Below, in pieces: positions 1 through 8,495 of a DNA stretch of 64,000 bases. Both the position numbers and the translations under genes were made by a program. The notes under the pieces were generated by a model. It was given only the letters and a program-made list of their open reading frames with translations, was not told where the DNA came from and searched no databases. Source of the stretch: Agrobacterium genomosp. 13 str. CFBP 6927 (GTDB lineage Bacteria; Pseudomonadota; Alphaproteobacteria; Rhizobiales; Rhizobiaceae). The stretch's first letter is position 1. Each line of letters opens with the position of its first letter. The DNA lies in NCBI GenBank assembly GCA_900012615.1, contig LT009756.1, forward strand, positions 2,611,466 through 2,675,465. Direction: 5' to 3'.

Positions 1-859
1 GGCTGGTGATGCGGAAGTAGAAATAGGTGAAGATCGACAGGAAGATGCAGATCAGCACGGCGCGGGCAGCACCCTCACCGTATTTGTAAGAGCCGATCGC
101 CGTCTTGTACGTGTCGATGATCATGGTCGTCGTCTGGCCGGTCGGACCGCCCTGCGTCAGGATCCAGATGATGTCGAACGAGTTGAAGGTCGAAATCAGC
201 GAGATCATCGACATGGTGATCATGGCGGGCAGCATCAGCGGCAGCGTGATGCGGCGGAAGCGGTAAGCACGGCTTGCCCCATCCGTCCAGGCCGCCTCAT
301 AGAGGTCCTGCGGAATGGCCTGAATGGCGGCCAGCAGATAGAGCGTCACCATCGGCACGCCGATCCACACGTCAGTGATGATCGTCGCCCAGAAGGCCGT
401 GTTGCCATAAGCGAGGAAAGCGACCGGACCATTCACCAGGCCAAGGTTCTGCAGCACGCCGGAAATCATGCCGAACTGGCCATTATACATCCAGCCCCAC
501 ATGAAGATGCCGATAGCCATCGGCACGATCCATGGCGGCATGGTCAGGATGCGAAACAGAGCGCGGCCGGGAACGGCGGAGTTCAGAAGGACCGCGCCAA
601 ATGTGCCGATGATCATCTTTATCGAGACGGAAAAGAACGTCCAGATGAAGGTCCGCGTGATGACATCGGCAAAAGTCGCGTTGAAGATCTTGTCGTAGTT
701 GATGAAGCCTACCCAATTCGTCGTTTTTCTGAGCGACGCATCGGTAAACGACAGGATGAAGGTATCGACGAGCGGATAAGCAACGATAACCGTGATGTAT
801 AGAAGTGCCGGCAAAAGAAGAAGCCAGGCAAAGACGACCGCGCTGCGTTTCGCATCCAT
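1..859 (-). CDS. Sugar ABC transporter permease, MalF/UgpA type (C-terminus cut by window edge)
   Basis: Inner-membrane permease of a carbohydrate ABC importer. Translation of the minus strand from the ATG at 857-859 reads MDAKRSAVVFAWLLLLPALL, a cytoplasmic N-terminus running into the first membrane segment. Further hydrophobic segments follow, then the EAA-type loop that contacts the ATPase (EAAWTDGASRAYRF followed by ITLP). About 286 codons are visible, nearly a full family length (290-310 residues), so little is missing beyond position 1. The start lies 12 bp downstream of the oxidoreductase stop, so the two are probably co-transcribed. The adjacent amino-sugar genes suggest an amino sugar, chitooligosaccharide or related substrate, but this is inference. 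Binding protein, second permease and ATPase presumably lie to the left. Confidence 0.9.
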   Translation of the reverse strand, partial: MDAKRSAVVFAWLLLLPALLYITVIVAYPLVDTFILSFTDASLRKTTNWVGFINYDKIFNATFADVITRTFIWTFFSVSIKMIIGTFGAVLLNSAVPGRALFRILTMPPWIVPMAIGIFMWGWMYNGQFGMISGVLQNLGLVNGPVAFLAYGNTAFWATIITDVWIGVPMVTLYLLAAIQAIPQDLYEAAWTDGASRAYRFRRITLPLMLPAMITMSMISLISTFNSFDIIWILTQGGPTGQTTTMIIDTYKTAIGSYKYGEGAARAVLICIFLSIFTYFYFRITS

Positions 860-871
860 CGCCGCGCCCCC

Positions 872-2053
872 TTAAGCCGATTTCGCCGCAGGCGTCTTCG
901 GCTGCCCGTGAAGCGCCAGATCGTATTCCTCCCACACCGGCTTGAGATCCACCACCTTGCGGCCGTGGCGCGCCTCATCCATGGCAAGCGCCAGAATGCC
1001 GGCCTCGATGGCATCAAGTGCGGAAACCGGCAGCGGCGTGCCCTTGACGATATGGTCGATCACGTCCTCGGCCATCTGCTCATCCGCACCGTAATGCTGG
1101 GAGAGCGCAGTCGCCGCCGAATAGGTCTTGGCGACAGTCTTTTCGTTGGTCCGGGCATTGTGCACGTTCAGGAAACCGCGCACGAAATCGCCCTCCGCCA
1201 TGCCTTTGGCGCCAATGACACAGAAACGACGGAAATCGTCGGGAACGTTGAGATTGGTATGGAAAGCAAGCGACGCGCCGTTCTCATATTCGACGATCGC
1301 CGTCTGGTAATCGATGATGTCGCCGTCGCTGTCGAACACCTTCTCGGAGCCCATCCAGCCGCTTGGCTTGCGATGGTAGACCTCCATGTCGTTGATACCG
1401 TCATTTTGCGGGGCATTCGCGGGCGTGAAGCTCTTGCGTCCGCCGAAACTCGACACGAAACGCGGCCGCGCACCGACAACACCATTATAGAGATCGAGGT
1501 CGTGGCAGCATTTTTCCAGCATGAAGGAGCCGGAATAATTCTCGTAACGCCGCCAGTCGCGCATGAAGAATGCGCCGTGATAGGGCGGGATATGTTCCGA
1601 AGCCTCGATGGAAACGACATCGCCCAGCTTGCCTTCAGCCTGTGCGGCGCGCAGATCGCGGTAAAGCGGCGAATAACGCAGGACCAGACCCACCAGCAGC
1701 CGCTCATGACCATGCTTGTTGAGCAACCGGGCGAGTTCGAGGCTTTCCTCGATGCTGACGACGATGGGCTTTTCGGAGAAGATGGTGCAACCGGCTTCAA
1801 GCCCGATGCGGATATGCTCAAGATGCATATGGTTCGGCGAGCCAATCATCAAGAGGTCGAATTTCTCGCTGGCGATCAGCGCCTCGGGGCTGTCATACGC
1901 CTTGCCAACCGAAATGCCCTTTTCCTTGAGACCGGGCAAACCAGCCGGCGCGGGATCGACGTAACCGACGATCTCGAAGTCCTTGTCAATCTCATGAAAA
2001 ACGTAGCCCAGATAACCGAGACGGAATCCGAGTCCGATAATTCCCACCTTCAT
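872..2053 (-). CDS. Gfo/Idh/MocA family NAD(P)-dependent oxidoreductase
   Basis: Predicted cytosolic sugar or polyol dehydrogenase of 393 aa. The N-terminal Rossmann segment (VGIIGLGFRLG, residues 3-13) binds the dinucleotide, and the family EKP motif (FSEKP, about residues 92-96) is present. The C-terminal half contains the family's alpha/beta domain, with His-rich motifs such as EKCCHDLDLYN that could hold the catalytic His. It is the first gene of a minus-strand unit that continues into a sugar ABC permease, and it diverges from the GntR-nag genes. Such enzymes next to sugar importers usually oxidise the imported sugar or a derivative; the actual substrate cannot be read from sequence. A long open frame on the opposite strand is a codon-bias shadow. 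Confidence 0.88.
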   Translation of the reverse strand: MKVGIIGLGFRLGYLGYVFHEIDKDFEIVGYVDPAPAGLPGLKEKGISVGKAYDSPEALIASEKFDLLMIGSPNHMHLEHIRIGLEAGCTIFSEKPIVVSIEESLELARLLNKHGHERLLVGLVLRYSPLYRDLRAAQAEGKLGDVVSIEASEHIPPYHGAFFMRDWRRYENYSGSFMLEKCCHDLDLYNGVVGARPRFVSSFGGRKSFTPANAPQNDGINDMEVYHRKPSGWMGSEKVFDSDGDIIDYQTAIVEYENGASLAFHTNLNVPDDFRRFCVIGAKGMAEGDFVRGFLNVHNARTNEKTVAKTYSAATALSQHYGADEQMAEDVIDHIVKGTPLPVSALDAIEAGILALAMDEARHGRKVVDLKPVWEEYDLALHGQPKTPAAKSA

Positions 2054-2492
2054 GAACTTTGTTCCCTGTTCATTCGTAATTCATTTTCGCAGAAGCAACC
2101 ATTTCTGTGCTGGCCGTTCACATATCTGCGATAATTTCCTGCCACGATGAAATTAATTTTCACAACGGTCAAGCTAAATTCGATTTCGCAAACCCCGCTG
2201 AGGACCGCAAATCGATTTTTCCGCCGACGCGCAAGCGAAACAAGACCGCTGCGGCCATCGACGTAAAAAACAATACCAAAAAAATGCCAATCGTCTAGAG
2301 CAATTCCTGTTGCGGGAAATTTTTTTTGGTTAATGCGAAAATATCAAGCACATGGCCTTATTATTTGGCAAAATATCGAAAAAAACACCGATTTATCGTA
2401 CAAATACACCAATGGTTCTATTTTGGTATTGCCGATTGTGATGCGTATGGTATAGCGAAAATTCGCCACATCGATTGTGACAGAGGTTATGC
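2054..2492. promoter_or_regulatory. Divergent control region between the oxidoreductase/ABC unit and the gntR-nag unit
   Basis: This 439-bp AT-rich non-coding gap separates two divergent transcripts. It holds an 11-bp inverted repeat, CAATACCAAAA (2271-2281) and TTTTGGTATTG (2421-2431), and two direct copies of TGGTAT-T/A-GC (2424-2432 and 2448-2456) 24 bp apart, the second 37 bp before the gntR start. TGGTATAG resembles one half of the TGGTCTAGACCA-like operators described for NagR/DasR regulators. I infer these are operator sites for the adjacent GntR protein. A segment near 2296-2310 (CTAGAGCAATTCC) resembles the start of a common rhizobial intergenic repeat but is too short to call. Confidence 0.5.
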
Positions 2493-3247
2493 ATGAACGG
2501 CGCAGCGCTTAATCTGGACGACCTGCAATCGGGAGGCGGTGGCCCGCTTTACCTGAAACTGCGTCAGACGATTGAAGATGCCATCAATGCCGGCCGCCTG
2601 AAACACGGCGACGCCTTGCCGCCCGAGCGCGACATTGCCGAAAGCGCCTGCGTCAGCCGTGTCACCGTGCGCAAGGCGGTGGACGATCTCGTCCGTGATG
2701 GGCTTCTGGTGCGCAGGCACGGTTCGGGCACCTTTGTCGTCAAGCCCATCACCCGCATGCAGCAGCCCTTGACCAAGCTGACCTCGTTTACCGAGGACAT
2801 GCGCCGCCGCGGCATGGCCGCGAGCACGCGCTGGCTGGACAGGGGACTGTTTTATCCGACCGGTGACGAGATGATGGCTCTCGGCCTGTCCCAATCCGCC
2901 ATGGTTGCCAGGTTGACACGACTGCGCCTTGCCAACGACCAGCCGATTGCGCTCGAAGTGACGAGCCTGCCCGGCGATCTTCTGCCCGACCCGCAACTGG
3001 TGGAAAATTCGCTCTATATGGAGCTCGAAAAAACGGCATTCGCCCCGTTCGCGCCATCCAGCGCATCTCCGCCCGTAATCTGACGGATGAGGAGACCCTG
3101 CTGCTGGGCGTTCCGCCGGGCTCGGCGGCGCTTTCCGTGCAGCGCATGGCCTATCTGGAAAGCGGACGCCTCATGGAAATATCCCGCGCCCTTTATCGCA
3201 GCGACGCCTACGACCTCGTCGCCGAACTGACGATGACCTCCGAATAA
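2493..3247 (+). pseudogene. GntR/HutC-family regulator (NagR-like), frameshifted in an A6 tract
   Basis: Transcriptional regulator with an N-terminal winged helix (residues about 10-75, including LPPERDIAESACVSRVTVRK) and a C-terminal UTRA effector domain. The frame starting at 2493 reads sensibly to YMELEK, then ends in an unrelated tail at 3083. The missing UTRA end (VRAIQRISARNLTDEE through to ELTMTSE, stop 3245-3247) is present in the -1 frame. Adding one A to the A6 run at 3028-3033 restores EKNGIRPVRAIQR, the expected family sequence and a normal protein of about 251 aa. It heads the deaminase-nagA-kinase unit (25 bp to the next ATG) and presumably senses an amino-sugar phosphate. The lesion may be real, a sequencing error, or bypassed by slippage on the A-tract. 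Confidence 0.85.
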
Positions 3248-3272
3248 ACACACCGACCAAGGACAGAAAACG

Positions 3273-4295
3273 ATGACAACCCTGATGCGCCAGGAAATCA
3301 ACGAGATTCCCGATGCCGTCGCCCGTCTGCTGGACAATGCGAAAAATGATTTCCACGAAGCCGGCAGCCAGCTGAAGGCCCGCGATCCGGCGGTTATCGT
3401 CACGATTGCGCGCGGCTCCTCCGACCACGCTGCACATTTTCTGAAATATGCGATCGAATTGCAGACCGGCCTTCCGGTGGCCTCTCTCGGCCCCTCGCTC
3501 GCTTCCATCTACCAGACAAAACTGCGGCTGGAACGGGCGGCGGCCTTCGCTGTGTCGCAATCGGGTAAAAGCCCTGACATCGTTGCCCTGACACAAAGCG
3601 CCCGCAAGGGCGGCGCACTCACCTTCTCCCTCGTCAACACCCTGCCCTCCCCGCTTGGCGATGCGGCCAATCAGGCGATCGATATCCAGGCAGGACCGGA
3701 AAAAGCGGTTGCCGCGACCAAGTCCTTCGTCAATTCCATCGTTGCCGGCCTTGCGATCCTGGCCGAATGGACGGAAGACAGCCTGCTGGCCAAGGCCGTC
3801 AGCGCCCTGCCGCAGAATTTCGCCAAAGCAATCGCACTCGACTGGAGCCAGATCGCTGAGGCGGTGAAGGGCGAGGAATCGCTTTATATGCTGGGTCGCG
3901 GTCCCGCCCTTGCGATTGCCGCGGAAGCCGCGTTGAAGTGCAAGGAAACCTGCGAGCTGCATGCGGAAGCCTATTCTTCGGCGGAAGTCATGCACGGCCC
4001 GGTCTCGCTGGTCGCACCGAAATTTCCGGTCATCGCCTTTGCCGCGCGCGACCGCGCCGAAACCTCCGTCACGGATATTGCCGCAAATCTCGCTCAAAAA
4101 GGCGCGAATGTTTTCGTCACTTCCGCCAAGGGCAGCCCGGCCAAGCCGCTGCCCTTCGTAGAAACCAACCATCCGCTGACGGATGCCTTGCTGCTGATCG
4201 CGCCGTTCTACGGTTTCATCGAGCAATTGTCGCGTGCAAGAGGCTTCAACCCGGATGCGCCCGTGGCGTTGAAGAAGGTCACGGAAACCCAATGA
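3273..4295 (+). CDS. SIS-domain amino-sugar phosphate deaminase/isomerase (NagB-II / GlmS C-domain type)
   Basis: A 340-aa protein with two tandem SIS domains (about residues 30-165 and 195-320), equivalent to the isomerase half of GlmS without the glutaminase domain. Sugar-phosphate binding loops are visible: ARGSSDHAA near residue 47, SQSGKSPD near 94, and LGRGPALAIAAEAALKCKET near 205, followed by EVMHGP. In clusters with NagA and a ROK kinase such proteins act as alternative glucosamine-6-phosphate deaminases (NagB-II), giving fructose-6-phosphate and ammonia; that assignment is by context. A related AgaS-type activity on galactosamine-6-phosphate is possible. The stop overlaps the nagA start (ATGA), indicating translational coupling. 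Confidence 0.85.
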   Translation: MTTLMRQEINEIPDAVARLLDNAKNDFHEAGSQLKARDPAVIVTIARGSSDHAAHFLKYAIELQTGLPVASLGPSLASIYQTKLRLERAAAFAVSQSGKSPDIVALTQSARKGGALTFSLVNTLPSPLGDAANQAIDIQAGPEKAVAATKSFVNSIVAGLAILAEWTEDSLLAKAVSALPQNFAKAIALDWSQIAEAVKGEESLYMLGRGPALAIAAEAALKCKETCELHAEAYSSAEVMHGPVSLVAPKFPVIAFAARDRAETSVTDIAANLAQKGANVFVTSAKGSPAKPLPFVETNHPLTDALLLIAPFYGFIEQLSRARGFNPDAPVALKKVTETQ

Positions 4296-5458
4296 GCGGC
4301 ATCAGGGCATTTATCGGCGCGCGCATTTTCGACGGCGTCACGTGGCACGATGACAAGGTGCTTCTGACCCGCGACGGGCATGTTGCCGCAATTTCGGACA
4401 GCGTACCCGCCGACGCCGAGACAATCGATGTGAATGGACTGCTGATCGCGCCGGGCTTCATCGACCTCCAGGTCAATGGCGGCGGCGGCGTCATGTTCAA
4501 CAACCAGCCGGATGTGGCGGGCATTGCCCGCATCTGTTCCGCTCATGCGCAATTCGGCACCACGGCGCTGATGGTCACGCTCATCACCGACCGGCCGGAC
4601 GTGACCGCCATAGCGGCGCAGGCGGGCATTGCCGCCAGCAAGGCGCAGGTGCCCGGTTTCCTCGGCCTGCATTTCGAGGGACCGCATCTTTCCATTGCGC
4701 GCAAGGGCACGCATGATCCGGCGCTGATCCGCAAGATGGAGACGGCCGACCTTGCAGTCCTGACCGGCTGCAAGGCGCAACTTCCCTTCGTGCTGACAAC
4801 CATTGCCCCCGAAAACGTGACGGCCGAACAGGTTGCGGCCCTCAGGGACGCCGGCATCGTCGTCAGCCTCGGCCATACCGATACCGGCCTTGATGTGGCG
4901 ACGGCCTATGCTGAAGCCGGCGCATCCATGGTGACCCATCTCTTCAACGCGATGAGCCCTCTTGGCCACCGCGAACCGGGGCTGGTCGGAGCCGCGCTTT
5001 CGAACGGTGGACTGGATTGCGGGCTGATCGCCGATGGTTTCCATGTCGACCCGGCTGCAATCGGCATTGCGCTTCGTGCCAAGAATGGCCCGGCCCGCAT
5101 TTTCCTCGTCACCGATGCCATGTCCACCATCGGCACGGATGACGACGGTTTCGAACTGAACGGCCGGCAGGTCTATCGCAATGGCGGCCGATTGACCCTG
5201 GCCGACGGTACGCTTGCGGGTGCGGATATCGACATGCTTTCCTGCATCCGCTTCATGCATGAGAAGATGGAAACACCGCTGGAAGAGGCGTTCAGAATGG
5301 CCTCAGCCTATCCGGCGCAGGCAATCGGCGCCTCCGGCAAGGGTAAACTTCTGCCCGGTTTCGATGCTGATTTCGTCATGCTCACACCCGACCTCCAGAT
5401 GCATTCGACATGGATATCAGGAGAAAAAATCTATGATGCCAAACGTTCGGGAGTGTGA
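4292..5458 (+). CDS. nagA: N-acetylglucosamine-6-phosphate deacetylase
   Basis: Amidohydrolase of 388 aa that removes acetate from GlcNAc-6-phosphate to give glucosamine-6-phosphate, the substrate of the preceding deaminase. Family motifs are clear: IDLQVNGGGGVMFN near the N-terminus, the metal-site segment GLHFEGPHLS, SLGHTDTG, THLFNAMSPLGHREPG, and LVTDAMSTIG carrying the catalytic Asp. The ATG at 4292 overlaps the stop of the upstream gene by four bases. Upstream in-frame codons extend into the deaminase and do not look like NagA, so they were excluded. The next gene begins 3 bp after the stop, so this is one compact operon. Confidence 0.95.
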   Translation: MSGIRAFIGARIFDGVTWHDDKVLLTRDGHVAAISDSVPADAETIDVNGLLIAPGFIDLQVNGGGGVMFNNQPDVAGIARICSAHAQFGTTALMVTLITDRPDVTAIAAQAGIAASKAQVPGFLGLHFEGPHLSIARKGTHDPALIRKMETADLAVLTGCKAQLPFVLTTIAPENVTAEQVAALRDAGIVVSLGHTDTGLDVATAYAEAGASMVTHLFNAMSPLGHREPGLVGAALSNGGLDCGLIADGFHVDPAAIGIALRAKNGPARIFLVTDAMSTIGTDDDGFELNGRQVYRNGGRLTLADGTLAGADIDMLSCIRFMHEKMETPLEEAFRMASAYPAQAIGASGKGKLLPGFDADFVMLTPDLQMHSTWISGEKIYDAKRSGV

Positions 5459-5461
5459 ACC

Positions 5462-6388
5462 ATGATCGTTTGTTTCGATATCGGGGGAACGACCATCAAG
5501 GGCGCCATTGCCCATGCCCCGGACGATATTCGCCCCGTTCCGCGCATACCGACACCGAAAACCAGTTTTGAAGACTTCGCCGCCGGCCTGAAATCCGTCA
5601 TCGATAAGAGCGGCGGCACACCCGGCTGCGTCTCGCTGTCGATTGCCGGCGTCATCGATCCGGAAACGGGCAAGGCCACCGTTGCCAATATTCCCAGTAT
5701 TCACCGTACCGTCTTGAAGGACGAGCTCGAAAAGGCGCTCAACCTTCCCGTCATCGTTTCGAACGACGCAGATTGCTTCGTGATCGCCGAATCGGAGATC
5801 GGCTCCGGACAGGGTCATCGCGTCGTCTTCGGTGTCATCCTTGGAACGGGTGTCGGTGGTGGGCTGGTGATCGACGGCAAGCTCATCAACAGCGATGGCG
5901 GTTTTGCCGGTGAATGGGGCCACGGGCCAGTGGCCGCGACATTGGCGGGCAACCCGCCGGTCTCGCTGCCGCGCTTCGAATGCGGCTGCGGCCTTACCGG
6001 CTGTGTCGACGCGATCGGCAGCGCCCGCGGCATGGAAAAGCTGCATCTGCATCTTCACCGGCAGGATATGACCAGCGAGGATATTATTGCCGCCTGGCAG
6101 GCGGGGGATGCGCAATCCGCCAGAACCATCGATGTCCTCGTCGATATTCTCGCCTCACCGCTGGCGATGGTGATCAACGTTACCGGCGCGACCATCGTGC
6201 CGGTTGGCGGCGGACTTTCGAATTCCAGGGAACTTGTGGGCGCTCTGGACGAGGCCGTGAGGAGCCGCATTCTCAGGCGCTTCAACCGCCCGCTCGTCGT
6301 GCCCGCCATTTGCCGGATCGAGCCGGGGCTGATTGGCTCGGCCGTTATCGGTTTGAAATATGCCAGGGAGATCGAAGACGCCGCCTGA
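5462..6388 (+). CDS. nagK: ROK-family sugar kinase, probable N-acetylglucosamine kinase
   Basis: Cytosolic ATP-dependent sugar kinase of 308 aa. The N-terminus has the phosphate-binding DIGGTTIKGAI. NDADCFVIAE carries the likely catalytic Asp, GTGVGGGLVIDGK is the adenosine-site loop, and the ROK zinc site is seen as GEWGHG followed by ECGCGLTGCVD. It would phosphorylate unphosphorylated GlcNAc after ABC import, feeding NagA and then the SIS deaminase. This fits a locus with an ABC permease and no PTS component in view. The symbol is inferred from context; other hexoses remain possible substrates. The gene is last in its unit and ends 6 bp before a convergent gene. Confidence 0.82.
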   Translation: MIVCFDIGGTTIKGAIAHAPDDIRPVPRIPTPKTSFEDFAAGLKSVIDKSGGTPGCVSLSIAGVIDPETGKATVANIPSIHRTVLKDELEKALNLPVIVSNDADCFVIAESEIGSGQGHRVVFGVILGTGVGGGLVIDGKLINSDGGFAGEWGHGPVAATLAGNPPVSLPRFECGCGLTGCVDAIGSARGMEKLHLHLHRQDMTSEDIIAAWQAGDAQSARTIDVLVDILASPLAMVINVTGATIVPVGGGLSNSRELVGALDEAVRSRILRRFNRPLVVPAICRIEPGLIGSAVIGLKYAREIEDAA

Positions 6389-6396
6389 GCGGCGTC
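6377..6396. other. Perfect hairpin spanning the two convergent stop codons
   Basis: GACGCCGC (6377-6384), loop CTGA, GCGGCGTC (6389-6396) forms an 8-bp perfect GC-rich stem covering the stop of the ROK kinase and the last codon of the convergent monooxygenase. No U-tract follows on either strand, so it is not a canonical intrinsic terminator. It may act as a weak bidirectional terminator or 3' end stabiliser. Confidence 0.5.
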
Positions 6397-7657
6397 ATAC
6401 GGTCTCGATCTTTTCCCGACGAAATCCCAGCCCCACCAGCCGGCCCGTCAGATGGGCAAAAAGCGGAAATCGCATGATCGCCAGCACAAAGGCGGGCGGA
6501 CCTTTCGGCTTTTCCGCCGCACCCGTATCCGCCTGCTCCTTCTTGCGACCGATACGCATCATCCGCTGCAGAAACTGCGTGGCCTTGGTCGGGAAGGATC
6601 GACGTTTCTGGATTGCGGCGAGATCGTCATCGGTAACAGCCCGGCCGGACGAGAACACGGGCACGAGGACATTGGCTGCGGCCACGGCGTCCTGAACAGC
6701 GAGATTGATGCCGACACCGCCAACAGGCGACATGGCGTGGGCCGCATCGCCGATGCAGATGAGACCCGGTTTCCACCAGCGCTTCAACCGGTCGATACGA
6801 ACGGTCAGGAGATGCACGTCGTCCCAGCTCATGATTTCGTCAAGCCTCTCGCGTGGGAAAGGGCAGATTTCCGCAACCCTGTCCCGGAAGGCTTCAAGTC
6901 CCTCAAGTTTTATGTCCGCGAAGAAGCCCTTGCGCACCACGTAACCGCATTGCCAGTAATCGCCACGATTAATCATCACGAAACCTTGCCGCGAGCCGGC
7001 ATGACCCATGGTTTCAGTCGAATCCCCCGGCTGCCTTGAAAGACGCATCCACAGCACTTCGGTCGGAATGCCGAAACGCTGCACTTCCAGCCCCGCCGCT
7101 TCGCGGACGATGGAATTACGGCCATCCGCTCCCACCACCAGATCGGCCTCGATTTCGATCGCGCCTTCCGGTGTGTTGACGGTGAAACCGCCGACACGCC
7201 CGTCGCGCTCGATAAGACCCGTTACCGGCGCATTCATCAGCAGCCGGAAATTCTCGTATTGCCCGGCCTTGCCGACGATAAAATTGAGAAAATCCCATTG
7301 CGGCATGAAGGCAATAAAACGATGCCGGACCGGCAACCGGGAAAAATCAGCGATCGTGACGCGCTCGCCGCCGATGACCCCGTTCAGCCGTGGCGCGCGC
7401 GTATGTGGCAGCCTCAGGAACTCCTCTATGAAACCCAGCTGCTCCATCAGCTCAAGCGTGGAAGGGTGGATCGTATCACCGCGAAAATCGCGCAGGAAAT
7501 CCCCATGCTTCTCGACCACCGTCACATCGACACCGCTGCGGGCAAGCAGCAGGCCAAGCATCAGGCCGGCAGGCCCGCCACCGGCAACCGCGACGGCGGT
7601 GCGGATGTGCTGAACGGCCTTGCCTTCATTTTCCGGTGAGATTTTCGCTTCTGCCAT
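6395..7657 (-). CDS. FAD-dependent monooxygenase (class A flavoprotein hydroxylase family)
   Basis: About 420 aa. The FAD-binding Rossmann motif VAVAGGGPAGLMLGLLLARS lies near the N-terminus, followed by the second-strand Glu in VTVVEKHGD. The mid-protein VVGADGRNS is the DG motif, and GDAAHAMSPVGGVGIN is the C-terminal GD motif that contacts the FAD ribityl chain. These define the UbiH/PHBH-like aromatic hydroxylase superfamily; the substrate is unknown. I chose the ATG at 7655-7657 because GGGGGAAGG lies just upstream. An in-frame GTG nine codons earlier has no better support. The gene follows the PAP2 phosphatase by 33 bp on the same strand. The residues after the GD domain (VGLGFRREK end) are not diagnostic. 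Confidence 0.88.
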   Translation of the reverse strand: MAEAKISPENEGKAVQHIRTAVAVAGGGPAGLMLGLLLARSGVDVTVVEKHGDFLRDFRGDTIHPSTLELMEQLGFIEEFLRLPHTRAPRLNGVIGGERVTIADFSRLPVRHRFIAFMPQWDFLNFIVGKAGQYENFRLLMNAPVTGLIERDGRVGGFTVNTPEGAIEIEADLVVGADGRNSIVREAAGLEVQRFGIPTEVLWMRLSRQPGDSTETMGHAGSRQGFVMINRGDYWQCGYVVRKGFFADIKLEGLEAFRDRVAEICPFPRERLDEIMSWDDVHLLTVRIDRLKRWWKPGLICIGDAAHAMSPVGGVGINLAVQDAVAAANVLVPVFSSGRAVTDDDLAAIQKRRSFPTKATQFLQRMMRIGRKKEQADTGAAEKPKGPPAFVLAIMRFPLFAHLTGRLVGLGFRREKIETV

Positions 7658-7690
7658 CACCTTCCCCCGTTTCAGTCCCGTCACACGTCT

Positions 7691-8395
7691 CTATCGCGCA
7701 TCCGCCGCCGGGAGGTTTGCATTTTTCGGCTGCGGCCAACCATGCGCATCGAAGCGAAAAAGCATTTCGGACCGGGCGAAGATAAAGGCGAAGGCCATGG
7801 CAGTCCACAAGCCAAGCAGCAGCCCGGCGGCAACGTCGCTTGGATAATGCGCGCCAACAATGACGCGGGAAACACCGATGGCAAGGGCAAGCAGAAGGAA
7901 CACCCAGCGGAAGCGCGGCATCAGCATGGCGAAGACGCCGAAAAAGGCGCCGGCAGCGGTTGAATGGCCGGAGGGAAAACTTTCATAGAGATTGTCGCCG
8001 GTAAAAGGCGTGAGGCTATAGGCGCCCATTTCCAGAAGAAGCTCTGGCCGCGCCCGCCCGATCAGGAATTTCAGCGTATGGACGAGAATGCTGGCCGTAC
8101 CGATCGTCAGGAAAAAATAGGCAAGAAGCCGCCACGCCGTTCTCAATCGCCCAGCATAGGTGCGCGCCTGCAAGACCCGCGCGGCAATATAGGCAAGGAT
8201 GGCGAGAGCGCCCGTGGAATAGAGCATCCAGCTGAACGTTCCGAAATCGGTAATGGAGCGATTGAAGGATACGATCGTTCCAGGCAGGGCCTGGGCACGT
8301 TCCGAAAGACGCGGGTCGAAAGGAATAAATACCAGAACCAGCACAAGGCTTGTCGCAAAAATCCAACCGCTGGAAACCAGAAAACGTCGCATCAA
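7691..8395 (-). CDS. PAP2-family membrane phosphatase
   Basis: Integral membrane phosphatase of 234 aa related to phosphatidic acid, undecaprenyl-diphosphate or lipid A 1-phosphatases. All three catalytic motifs are present: KFLIGRARP (KX6RP), FPSGHS (PSGH) and SRVIVGAHYPSD (SRX5HX3D), separated by hydrophobic segments. The first transmembrane helix starts at about residue 9 (SGWIFATSLVLVLVF). In rhizobia the family includes LpxE/LpxF-like lipid A phosphatases as well as general PAP2 enzymes; nothing here separates these. It precedes the FAD monooxygenase on the same strand and is divergent from dxr. Confidence 0.88.
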   Translation of the reverse strand: MMRRFLVSSGWIFATSLVLVLVFIPFDPRLSERAQALPGTIVSFNRSITDFGTFSWMLYSTGALAILAYIAARVLQARTYAGRLRTAWRLLAYFFLTIGTASILVHTLKFLIGRARPELLLEMGAYSLTPFTGDNLYESFPSGHSTAAGAFFGVFAMLMPRFRWVFLLLALAIGVSRVIVGAHYPSDVAAGLLLGLWTAMAFAFIFARSEMLFRFDAHGWPQPKNANLPAADAR

Positions 8396-8495
8396 TATCC
8401 TCTCATCGTTTTTTCAGCATATGGCTTTGCCTTGGAGAAAAACAATAGCAGGGCTTTATCCTTGTTATGGCTGATTTTCGCGAGTAGAGGCTAAT

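Noticed and set aside
908-2134. 408-codon open frame opposite the Gfo/Idh/MocA gene
   Set aside because: Antisense shadow; the minus-strand product has clear Rossmann and EKP motifs.
3024-3040. Programmed -1 ribosomal frameshift in the GntR gene
   Set aside because: The reading frame over the A-tract (GAA AAA ACG) does not present the classical X-XXY-YYZ slippery heptamer, and I saw no clear downstream stem. Kept only as one alternative to mutation or sequencing error.
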